A DNA stretch of 64,000 bases from Prunus persica (lineage: Eukaryota; Streptophyta; Magnoliopsida; Rosales; Rosaceae). Below, piece after piece: positions 37,821 to 48,249 of the stretch. The notes under the pieces are model-generated. The model was not told the origin of the DNA, did not search any database, and saw nothing but the letters and a program-made list of their open reading frames with translations. The DNA lies in contig NC_034011.1 in the NCBI RefSeq assembly GCF_000346465.2, positions 18,884,676 through 18,948,675 on the forward strand, written 5' to 3'. Within the stretch, counting starts at the first letter, position 1. Each line of letters begins with the position of its first letter. Both the position numbers and the translations under genes were made by a program.

Positions 37821-38110
37821 TCTATATATATAAAGCAAGAGGTAGAGAATGGTGAAACATTCAAAATACCAGAAAATGTCCTTAGTTAATCGAAACATTA
37901 AGAAATAAAATTATTACTTAAATGAGGATAATATGATAAATTCACACTTTTTCATATTAAAAAAATTTAAAATTAAAAGAAAAATAAGATAATGAATCCT
38001 ATTTTTATGGAACACAATTACCCATTATCTTTTTTAATTCTAAAATAAATTTAAATTTTTTATTAAAAAAAAATCTCTCGCAAGTGCGGAAGCGCGTGCT
38101 GAGAGGCTAG
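37821..38110 (+). mobile_element. Non-autonomous Helitron-like element, copy D
   Basis: Starts TCTATATATATAAAGC after an A. Ends with a hairpin (about 38075-38106, GGAAGCGCGTGC core) and CTAG at 38107-38110 before a T. Internal blocks match the other copies. Confidence 0.88.
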
Positions 38111-38536
38111 TATATATAGTGGAATCCTTTTTTTCTTTTAAATTTTTTTCCTAATTTTTGTTTATCAATAAGAGTAGTTTAGAGCGTTATCCATTACTAT
38201 TAGGCCATTACCTGAGTCTTTGTTGTCCCCTTTTGAGTTTTTTAATTTTTCGAGTTATTACCCATTTAAACAATTTAGCAATTTCACGTTTAATAATTTA
38301 TTATACATGTAAGTACGTATTTTTCAATAATACATCCGTGTTCTACACACGTCTTAAAGACCCGGTAAAGTTCACATTTAAAAAAAAAAAAAACAAACGT
38401 ACAATACTCGTATTATACAGGTACATTTTCATGTTTAATACACATAATTTTAACAAAAATTTCAATAAAACACACAAAATTCACATATTATACACAAAAT
38501 TCTCAGATATTATTAAATAAAAATAATATATATATA
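38111..38536 (+). repeat. Segment A of the palindrome element, copy 4
   Basis: The most complete uninterrupted copy of the AT-rich segment. It begins after Helitron D and ends where Helitron E starts. It supplies the empty site for the LTR insertion at 33114. Confidence 0.85.
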
Positions 38537-38824
38537 CTAGCTTCTCTGCACGCGCTTCCGCGCATGCGAGAGGTTTTTTTTAAAAAAAATTTAAAATTTA
38601 TTTTAGAATTAAAAAAAATAATGGATATTTGTGTTCCATAAAAATAGGATCCATTATCTGAATTTTCTTTTAATTTTAATTTTTTTAATACGAAAAATTG
38701 TGAATTTACCATATTATCCTCATTTAATTAATAATTTCAATTCTTAATGTTTGTATTAACCAAGGGTATTTTCTGGTATTTTGAATGTTTCACCATTCTC
38801 TGCCTTTTGCTTTATATATATAGA
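38537..38824 (-). mobile_element. Non-autonomous Helitron-like element, copy E
   Basis: Minus-strand 5' end TCTATATATATAAAGC at 38824, hairpin at 38541-38573 and terminal CTAG at 38540-38537, between T and A on this strand. The sequence is very close to copy C. Confidence 0.88.
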
Positions 38825-38912
38825 TATGTATATATATATATTGGCATACACCAAACAAAACAACTTAGGGTTAATTTCACAAATGATGCCTGAGTAGCCC
38901 ACTAACCCAAAC

Positions 38913-40908
38913 CTTTAAACTAGGGCTGTCTTTCGGCCGGATCGGATCGGAAACAGCAATTCCAATTCCAATCCAATATCTTTCGGAATTCAATATAGAG
39001 TTCCGATTCCGATTCCGAAAAAATTTGGAAATTTTCGGAAGATTCCGATTCCGAAGCCCTTAACTTACACAAAAAATTTAAGAGATTTAAATGCCCAAAC
39101 TAGCATTTTGTAAAAATCTCAACTAATCTTTAATCAAGAAAACCCAGCTTAGGGGTTTAACAACTAGTCCAACAGGAACTTTACAGGCCCAAATAGGTTG
39201 TACTTTTAAGTCCCTACACAAAATGACTAGTTTGAAGATATTTATAAAGGACTAAACACCTGAAGTTTATTCTTGCAGTCGATATGGGACTCCAAGAAGA
39301 AATGGGAGTGCAACTTCTCTCTCCACTCTTTTCTTGATTTCTACTTGGTTACTCATCCATCACTTCTCCTCTCTCTTCCGTTTCTTCCTTTCTAATCCAT
39401 GAATGCCAACCTTCATTTTCTTTCTTACTTAAAACTCTTCAGATATGGAACAATATGTACGGATCCCGTTAGGAAAAAAACAAAAACACTTCTCCAACCA
39501 AAAAAGAAATCATTCTTCAATTCTTTATCTCTACTGTTTCTTCTCTTGCATTTTTATTTTTCTGGGTTTGCACTAAATCATTTATCCGATGTATATGTTC
39601 TCCATTGAATCCTCATTGGAGCTCTCTTCCCTTGTTGCAATACCCCACACCATCCAGATTTTTTCTTTATCATTTATTTTTCTGTTTCTGCACAAATTCA
39701 TTACTTTTTTGGATTGAGATGGAATGAAAACCTTTAATTAAGAAAGAAATAAAATCAAAGAATGAGTTTTAAAAATTTAGAAATGTTTCCTTCTTTTTTT
39801 CGTCACTTCAATTCAATGTAGGATTGGAAAAAAAACGCAGATGGTTTTTTTTTAAAGTTATAATTGCCTTGGACCTCCTCTTTCTGATTATCCTTGGAAC
39901 CTATTATAATTGCCCAAGGCATAGCTTATTTTGAAAGTTATAGCATGTTTGAATTCACCTTATATATATATATATATAACAATCTATTATTTTATATACA
40001 ACAATCTATATAGTATATTGATTATTAATCAAAGTAATTTGTCCTACATATTATATATTTATATTTTGTTCATGTGAATCAAATTTTTTTGATTCCATGC
40101 TAAAGATGGATTCACATTCATCAATTGATGCTCAAGACTCAAGTTATAGCCGAGTGACTATCACATTGGTTTTAGATTCTAGTGGGTCATGAACATGTAT
40201 AAAGAGTGTTAGACGTTAATCATGCTCTAGACAATTGTAATACTACAATTTTCAGGTTGGAATACTACAATTGTTAAAGCTCCAATTAATATACGCACAT
40301 TATATGTGGTGTTTCATGTATGAAATGATTTTATAATTAAAAGTTTAATTGAAGATAGTTTATAATTTTAAAAATACATACATAAATATAAAATGAAATA
40401 GTATAATACTTCCTACATTTACCATATATGTACATAGTACTTATGGATATAACAAGCACACATATGCACCTTTTTGTTATATTAAATCAAGCATATTTGC
40501 CAAATATATATATATAGTCTTAAAGTTACATACTACTATGTTTAGTTTTTTATTTTTTATTTTTTTGTCAAGCCTATATTTAGTATGTACAAATATTTGT
40601 ATGTGGGTACTAAAACTTAACAAATAAGAAATGAAACATATATAAGACCTATAAACTAAAAATAATGCAATTATACTTAGAAACTCGGAATTTTTCGGAA
40701 AAAAATTAGAAAAATCGGATCGGAATGGATTCGGAGAACTTCGGAATTTTTCGGATCGGAATTTCGGAATGTTCGGCATTTATCGGAATTTTCGAATTTT
40801 GGCATTTTCGGATATCGGATTTATCGGAGTCGGATTTTTTTGGAAAAAATCAGACCGGAATCGGTCGGAATCGGATTTTCCAATCCAACTTACACCCCTA
40901 CTTTAAAC
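38913..40908. mobile_element. Non-autonomous hAT element
   Basis: The element is 38921-40900 (1980 bp), flanked by a perfect 8-bp duplication CTTTAAAC (38913-38920 and 40901-40908). The ends are TAGGGCTGT and, inverted, TAGGGGTGTAA. The subterminal regions are dense in TCGGAAT/ATTCCGA motifs in both orientations (38933-39060 and 40684-40885), as expected for transposase-binding repeats. No transposase frame is present. An 8-bp duplication and TAGGG-type ends place it in the hAT superfamily. Confidence 0.92.
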
Positions 40909-41700
40909 CGACTAAGCCTGTTAGGCGCAGCTATGGAAGTCGACCTAAACCCAATCATAAAGCACAAGCCACGCTCACCTTCACCGTGGGATAGCAGGGG
41001 ACCCACTTTATCTCACCAACAAATACATGGCCTGATTTCTTCGCTCCATTGATGGTTTGAACTTTTGATGCATTCAACAACGCTCATCAAATTAAAGGAA
41101 AAACCATGTACTTTCCATTCGGTACTTTCCAGAGCTCCAAGCCATGAAAATTAGAAAATACCGAATAGAAATAAAAAAAAGTAAATAATTTAGTTACAAG
41201 CTAGTGAAATTAAACTTATTGGGAGAACAGCTAATATGGTCTAATCCAGTGAAGAATGACATTGACTTGCAGAATAACGATTTTAAGTTTGAACGCTCAT
41301 GACATCTTATTAGTATGTGTGTATGAGAAATCTCATTAATTTAAACTATCGCTTGTTTTTTTTTTGTTTTTTTCAAACCTATTGGAAGAACAATGAAATC
41401 TTCTTTTCTTTCTTTCTTGTGTGTTACTAATTATATGAATAAATTTAATTGACAAAAAAATGTTTTTAGAACATTGGAATAGTATTTAGCATTTAGTGGA
41501 ATAAAAGAAGAAGAAAATAAATGTACATATAAAATATTTTCCTCAATCAATTTATTTTTTAATTTTTCAAATATTAATAAACACATAGAATGTCAAGAAT
41601 CATAATTGTTTAGCAAGTAACATTCAAAAAAAGAAACAAGTAAACATTATATCAATCTCATTCCCCACCCCAATATTAATTTTTTAAAGGAAAAAAAACC
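40909..41700. other. Intergenic stretch
   Basis: AT-rich flank between the hAT element and the BED-finger gene. No feature seen. Confidence 0.5.
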
Positions 41701-41739
41701 CCAAAAAAGAAAAGAAAAAAAAAATCCTCATTTTCGCAG

Positions 41740-44510
41740 AAAGGGTACATTAGTAATTGAACGAAGTCATTGCTTCGTTATCCCTTTCCTCCGCTGCGCG
41801 CCTTCTTACCAAATTGTTCTCCCGCTTCCATATTTACCCCACGGTGCCACTCTCTCTCTTTCTCACTGTCGCAGAACACCCTCAAACCCTAACCCTAGCA
41901 ACCCCAATTCTCTTCATCTCTCTGGCAAAGTCGGCTTTCGTTGAGCTTCTTCCTTCACTGTACGGCTTCAACCCCTATACTCATTATTTCTCGTCTGTTA
42001 ATTTTGATGCATTTCATCAATTTAATTTGATATTGTATTTTTTTACGGTTTGAGCCCCAAAATTGGCTTCGGGCTCCGACTCCGAATGTTATTGGGGCTT
42101 TGTTTACGTATGCGTTTCTTCTGGATTCTTTTATATTTATACGTTGCTATTCCGATCCGAGAACCGCAATAGGGTTTAAAAGTGGGCCCTTTGACCCGAT
42201 TTGTTGCGACCCGTTTAGAATCGGGTTGGGTCAGGCGGGTCCTGGCCGCTCTTATCCGGTACCGATCCGCGGCGAGCTCCAGAAGCTCGTCTTGCCCAAC
42301 CTAATTACCTTATTTTGAAAAACCCGACCCACCTTCCCTCTCTCTCCAGGCATGGACCCGGGTCCCATTATCGGGTCGGATTTCCAGACCAAAATTACAT
42401 TTTCATTTTTGTTATTTCTTCAATGGTCGTTGCTTCTGTAGAGCAAAAGCTTCTCAGACATTGAAGAGGATAAAGATGTCTTTTTTTTTTTTGCCCCTCT
42501 CTTTCTTTCTTTTGGTTCTCGTAAAAGCATAAACAAAAGAGTTAATGTTTCTTAATCATCTTAATTTACTTGTCAATTTACCGCAAACCCGTAATTAGTT
42601 TTTAAATTTCATAAATTCGCTGGGCCATTTCTGTAGTTTTGTTGGCCTTGGCATGGTAAATTCTCTAGTGCATGCTTTCTGTGTGTATTGCAGTACTTGT
42701 AGAATGATATTCACGAGTTTTATGACAACCCTTTATCCATTCTTGTAGAGAGTGAGTCTGCCTGCATTACATTTTGTATGTTCTACAAAAGTATGCAGTT
42801 TTGATCCTTAACTCCTCTCCTCCTACCCAATTATTGGTTATGTGTTTTTACTTAGATGGCTGTGTCCAAATTTGTTTTCAACACAAGTGGTGGATAGTAA
42901 GTTTGTAAAATTGTGGACTAATCCTTGCTATTATAGCCACTTTCTGCTGAAAGAAATAGAAATTGTGTCTAAGGGCTTATTTTCAATGATTCGTGCTCTT
43001 TTTACTTAGTGATGGATCAAATCGTGTTTCTCACATCGGTCATAACTTTTCATATCCTATTCCATTCTGTTAACTGCCTTTTGATTTGGCATCTCTAGGT
43101 CTGCTTCTTTGAACTGGGTGATGTTGCTTTTGAGTAATTTGTTACTTGGAAGCTCGCATCACTTATTACTCCAGTAGTGTCTTTTTGCACCTGCACTGTT
43201 GGATATGAGTGTCCTGTTGATTTTCATCCAACAATCCACGTGGTTCTCATCTCACCATCAATTTATAAGCAAGTCATTCCCAACTGTTTTGCCTAAATTT
43301 TGGAAGTTTTAACCTGAGAACCGTAATTGGACTGGCATTTTTGTTTAGAATCAACCTAAGCAGATTAGAAAATCAATAGGTTTTGATGGAATAAATTTTG
43401 AGCGTAGGGCATTTGGATCATTAGTTTACAAATCTTTAATTCAATTATAATTGTAGCATCAAAATTAGCTAAGTTTTAGGATTCAGAGAGATGTGTGTGC
43501 ACTATTTGCCTCTGTATAGGCAGGGGTTTTTGAAGCCTGCTATGTACTTAATGTCAAGACTTAGAACTTAAGCAAATATATAAACCAACTGTAGACTCTA
43601 GTACTTTAGTGTCTGAAGCAATATTGACACTCAGATAAAATTGATCCTTGCCATAATCAAGGAACTTAGGTCCAGGAACCTTCTGTGTGATTGATCCTAG
43701 CCTAACCATGACTAAGGAACTTTGATCTGGGAGTCTGCTTTTTACTAAGTGATGCTTGTGGCTTGCAATCTTTATCTTTCAGCTTTAATGAAAGAGGAAC
43801 CTTTCCACTTGTGGGAATATACACTATAACCTTGCTGACTTCGATTCCAACCTCCCTTATTTCTGTTCCAACCACTTGCATTGTCACAAATTAAAAACAC
43901 TCCCTGATGCCCAACTTAAAGGACCACAAAAGAAAATTAAACTCACAAAAAAATCTTGGAAATAAATCACAATTCAAGGCAGGAACAACTTAGGAAACAA
44001 TGAAGTGTCACCCTTCCTAGGAAACTATAGTGTTACGTACAAAAGATTGACTCATTATTAATGACATGAACAGATTTTTGGTTCCTTTTTTTTTTTTTTG
44101 GTCAGGAGAACAGATTTTTGATTCAGAACTTGAAATTTTGTTTTTCTAGGGATTGCACATACAAAAGCCTATCATATTGTTTGTCATATAATTGTGGGTT
44201 ATTGTAGATACTTTTTATGGAGGTTGCTAATCATATCTATGAGCCTATTACCAATTCTTTTAGATTGTTTCACTGTCTTGTGATGTAAAAATGCACAAAC
44301 ACATATAACTGTTTTCTGATAAAAAAAAACACGTAATTGTTTTCTGTCCTTTTTATTGAGGGCTAATTGATAATTTAAGAAAGGTTGGTAGTCATGTAGA
44401 CGCATCTTCTTCTTGTTTTGGTGCTATTCTGCATTCTTTTTTTTCCTTTGTGGGTTAATAGTCCTACTACTGATAATGTGCAGATACTGGTGAAGTACCA
44501 AGTCAATGCA
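41740..44510 (+). promoter_or_regulatory. Promoter, 5' UTR and leader intron of the BED-finger gene
   Basis: GC content rises at 41760-42350. A telo-box-like AAACCCTAACCCTA lies at about 41884-41897, a motif common near plant transcription starts. A 3' splice site (ATAATGTGCAG, ending at 44482) lies 28 bases before the ATG at 44511, so a spliced 5' UTR with a long intron is likely. The donor is not resolved. The short open frames at 41757 and 42100 are probably leader or intron sequence. Confidence 0.5.
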
Positions 44511-46478
44511 ATGGATATGTCTGATGCGGTGATTGTCAAATCAACTAGATTAAAATCTGTTGTGTGGAATGACTTCGATAGGATTAAAAAGGGTGACAAA
44601 TGTATTGCTGTGTGTAGACATTGTAAAAAGAAACTCAGTGGATCAAGTACCAGTGGGACATCACATTTGAGGAATCATTTAATTAGGTGTCAGCGAAGAT
44701 CTAATCTTGGCATACCTCAACTCTTTGCAGCAAGAGAAAAGAAAAAGGAAGGAACTTATTTAAATTTGGATCAAGAGCAGAAGAAGGATGAAGCTTTTAA
44801 CCTTGTGAATATCAGATTTGAGCAAGAGCAGACCAAAGATGACATCATTAACTATGGAAGTGGTAACTTTGATCAAAGGCGGAGTAGATTTGATCTTGCC
44901 CGAATGATTATTTTACATGGTTATCCATTGGATATGGTTGAGCATGTTGGATTCAGAGTGTTTGTCAAAAATCTACAGCCATTATTTGAGCTTGTGACAT
45001 CTGAAAGAGTTGAGGCTGACTGTATGGAGATCTATGGGAAAGAGAAGCAAAAGGTGAAAGACATGTTGGGTAAATTGCCTGGTAAGATCAGCCTTACGGT
45101 GGATATGTGGGCGTCTTTGGATGGTACTGAGTACTTGTGTTTGACAGCACACTATATTGATGAGTCTTGGCAGTTAAATAAGAAGATTTTAAATTTTATT
45201 GTCATTGATTCTTCTCATACAGAAGACAAGCATTCAGAAATTATCATGGAATCTTTAATGGATTGGGATATTGACCGTAATTTGTTTTCCATGACATTTG
45301 ATAGTTATTCCACCAATGACAATGTAGTATTTAGAATCAGAGACAGGCTGTCCCAAAACAAGCTGCTTTCTTGTGATGGTCAGTTATTTGATGTACGCTG
45401 TGCAGCAAATGTTATTAATATGATGTCTCAGGATGCTCTGGAAGCACTATGTGAGATGACTGATAAGATTCGAGGAAGTATTCGGTATGTCAAAAGTTCA
45501 CAAGTAATACAAGAAAAATTCAACTCGATAGTTCACCAAGTTGGAGGTGAGAGTAGGAGGTGCTTATGCCTAGATAATCCATTGCAATGGAACTCAACAT
45601 ATGTTATGGTTGAAATTGCTTTGGAGTACAGGGACGCATTTGCTCTTTTGCAAGAAAATGACCCTGTCTACGCCATGTGCCCGTCTGATGTCGAATGGGA
45701 TAGAGTGAACATCATTACTAGCTACTTAAAGCTCTTTGTTGGGGTTACCAATGTTTTCACAAGATTCAAGTCTCCAACTGCAAATTTGTATTTTCCTGAG
45801 CTTTGTGAAGTATACTCGCAGCTGAATGAGTGGTGCAAGAATGCAGATGATTACATTAGTTCTCTGGCTTTGAAGATGAGAAGCAAATTTGAAGAATATT
45901 GGATGAGATGTAGCTTGAGTTTAGCAGTTGCAGTCATGTTAGATCCTCGATTCAAGATGAAACCGGTAGATTATTATTATGCCCAATTCTTTGGCAGTGG
46001 TGCTCCAGGCCGAATTTCTGATGTTTTTGAGTGTGTCAAAACACTATATAATGAACATTCAACCTGCTTAGCTTATGTTGATCAAGGTCTGGCTTGGCAA
46101 GTAGGTGGTAGTTCTCGCTTGCCTGGTTCTGGAAGGGACTTGAGGGATAGGCTGACTGGTTTTGATAAATTTCTGCATGAAACTACTGAGATTGATGGGA
46201 CAAAGTCGGATTTGGACAAGTATTTGGAGGAGCCTCTCTTTCCTCGTAATGCAGAGTTTGACATATTAAATTGGTGGAAAGTTCATGCACCTAGGTACCC
46301 TATCCTATCTATGATGGCACGCAATGTGTTGGGAATTCCTGTGTCAAAAGTTCCAATAGACTCTACGTTCAACACAGGAGGAAGAGTGCTCGACCGTGAT
46401 TGGAGTTCAATGAACCCAGCTACCATCCAAGCATTGATGTGTGCACAAGACTGGATACGAAGTGAACTAGAAAGTTAA
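44511..46478 (+). CDS. BED-finger, hAT-transposase-derived protein (DAYSLEEPER/RICESLEEPER type)
   Basis: One exon encodes 655 residues. I chose the ATG at 44511 (MDMSDAVIVK) because a splice acceptor at 44482 removes the in-frame upstream codons. Residues 17-60 form a BED zinc finger: C35-x2-C38, H52-x3-H56. Residues 120-490 are the hAT RNase H-like core. The C-terminal hAT dimerisation region spans about 570-650 (YLEEPLFP, FDILNWWK, FNTGGRVLD, ALMCAQDWIR). Acidic residues at the first two hAT catalytic positions may remain (D198 in VDMW, D264 in FDSYS), but the conserved CxxH of hAT transposases reads CAAN (298-301). No inverted repeats are seen at the gene's ends. DAYSLEEPER-type genes are domesticated DNA-binding proteins needed for plant development; that role is inferred here. 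Confidence 0.88.
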   Translation: MDMSDAVIVKSTRLKSVVWNDFDRIKKGDKCIAVCRHCKKKLSGSSTSGTSHLRNHLIRCQRRSNLGIPQLFAAREKKKEGTYLNLDQEQKKDEAFNLVNIRFEQEQTKDDIINYGSGNFDQRRSRFDLARMIILHGYPLDMVEHVGFRVFVKNLQPLFELVTSERVEADCMEIYGKEKQKVKDMLGKLPGKISLTVDMWASLDGTEYLCLTAHYIDESWQLNKKILNFIVIDSSHTEDKHSEIIMESLMDWDIDRNLFSMTFDSYSTNDNVVFRIRDRLSQNKLLSCDGQLFDVRCAANVINMMSQDALEALCEMTDKIRGSIRYVKSSQVIQEKFNSIVHQVGGESRRCLCLDNPLQWNSTYVMVEIALEYRDAFALLQENDPVYAMCPSDVEWDRVNIITSYLKLFVGVTNVFTRFKSPTANLYFPELCEVYSQLNEWCKNADDYISSLALKMRSKFEEYWMRCSLSLAVAVMLDPRFKMKPVDYYYAQFFGSGAPGRISDVFECVKTLYNEHSTCLAYVDQGLAWQVGGSSRLPGSGRDLRDRLTGFDKFLHETTEIDGTKSDLDKYLEEPLFPRNAEFDILNWWKVHAPRYPILSMMARNVLGIPVSKVPIDSTFNTGGRVLDRDWSSMNPATIQALMCAQDWIRSELES

Positions 46479-47610
46479 TTTAGGTCAATTTTGGTTCTTC
46501 TAATGACATTATCAGGATTTACATCGTTCCTGTAATTCTGGTGCAAATTGGGAAGCTAAATTGTATTGGTCTTCGTTTCAGTTTCTCTTATATATATTTC
46601 GTAGGTCTTTCCATCTCAATAAACTCTTCTCCATAGATTGTTCCAGATATTGTACATACATAGTTATTTTTTCTTAATTTTACAGGGCTGCTGCATTAGC
46701 ATCTTTAGCATTTCTAGTAAAATTATATTTAACAATTTGTGTATGCGTGGATGATTGTTGCCAAGTGAACTTGGCATTTCCAGTTGATTCAACAAAGAAG
46801 AAAAGATTATTTGAATTGGAAGATTTACTTGTGGAGAATCTTTGATCAATTTTCTTGTAGATTTTCTTTCTAATCATGCCATGTTTAGTGTGGATGAAAG
46901 GTTTACAATTTAGCAGGTTATTTCACATGATAAAGTTCCTTCTGTCAGATACTTTCTGTGCGCAGTTACTACCCAATTTTACTGCATTGTCTGGTATGTT
47001 AATACAATTGAAGTTCTCTGGTAATTTTTTTTTTTCCAGATTACTGTTTTACCTTTTAACTTGTGTTGCCGTTGAAGTTCTGATGGAAGAAATGGGCTTT
47101 TTTGAAAAGCATTCTGACCATACTTTGGAACTTGCTCGCTTTCTGTTTAAAGCCAAAAGAAAGGGAAAAAGTGGACAGATTTTGGTATGTTTACCTAGTT
47201 TATGGGTAAGAATATATTCAATCAAAGATTAACAACAGTACAAATTCAAAAGCAGAGCCAAACAACAACAGAAAATAAAGCTCAACCAAAACCTGGTCTA
47301 CAAAAGAAAGGGAAAAAAAAAAACAATAAAAGAAACTCTAATTCTAATAGCTTGAGAAAAAAACCATGAAGAAAGCTTTGTTTTAGAGATTCCTAGGGCA
47401 CTAAAAATCTGTATCCCAGCTTTGAGGATAGTAGGTAAGCTGACAGCCCTCCAGTACTCGTAGGCAGCAGCATGTGACAAAAGCTGCATTTCAAAAACAA
47501 GTGGTCTCTGTTCATGAAGTTTGACAGAAGACACCCAGCAACCTTCAATGGAAATTAAGCCCAATGAGCCCATGTTTCAGCAACCTTTCAAAACAAGTGG
47601 TTTCTATCTA
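46479..47610. other. 3' flank of the BED-finger gene
   Basis: Contains a likely polyadenylation signal (AATAAA at about 46618). An open frame at 46876-47232 matches nothing I recognise. No other gene seen. Confidence 0.5.
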
Positions 47611-47620
47611 AAAATTGATT

Positions 47621-47715
47621 TGCTCAAGCGGTTAAGAGTATTTATCCACACACTAGAAGTTCTAAGTTTAATTCACCCTTCCTCCATATCGGTTGTATCG
47701 AAAAAAGAAACAAAA
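47621..47715 (+). mobile_element. SINE-like element
   Basis: A-box-like TGCTCAAGCGGTTAAGAG (47621-47638) and a decayed B-box AAGTTTAATTCACCC (47663-47677), followed by GGTTGTATCGAAAAAAG, which resembles the A-rich tail of plant SINEs. Similar to the head at 17850. Confidence 0.45.
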
Positions 47716-48109
47716 CCCTTTTCAACCCTTTTCATGTTTTGGTTGGAGAATTTAGCTGACATCAAATTGGAATAAATGCTTTATGTTGACCATATATTAT
47801 TTGGGCTACCATTTCCTCAGCAAAACATCACGATGTGGTCATCACTATCACCGCCGGCACCATCAAATCTTAAGGATGTGAAATGTTTCACATGTGTACT
47901 CAAAGTTTCTAATTTTTGTTAAATGGTTATTGGAAAGTTGAGATTACCACTTTCATTTTAAAAAAAAAACTAAAAATAAAAATTATAGAGTTGGGATTTA
48001 ATAATTCAATGCAATAGTTGAATCAATTAAACTATTTTGACATCTATTGAATTGAATAGCATTTTCACTTTGCAATAGTACAGTTCAATAGGCACACACA
48101 CTACACGGA

Positions 48110-48236
48110 TGTTAGGACCTTTTCTATTGAGAGAGGCGATAGCATACTAAACTCACACACACTACACGGATGTTAGGATTCGAACCCAATACCTTACCTG
48201 AGAGAGTAAATACTCCATACCACTACACTAGTGTGT
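48110..48236 (-). mobile_element. SINE-like element with intact B box
   Basis: On the minus strand an A-box-like TAGTGTAGTGGTATGGAG is followed by a perfect B box GGTTCGAATCC (plus-strand 48177-48187). The downstream block ACATCCGTGTAGTGTGTGTG is duplicated near 48095-48112 on the plus strand. No tRNA cloverleaf is evident, so a tRNA-derived SINE is the best reading. Confidence 0.5.
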
Positions 48237-48249
48237 CCTTTGCTATTTT

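Noticed and set aside
46876..47232. Possible 118-residue protein downstream of the BED-finger gene
   Set aside because: No recognisable domain, low-complexity start and T-run inside; it may be UTR or intergenic sequence.
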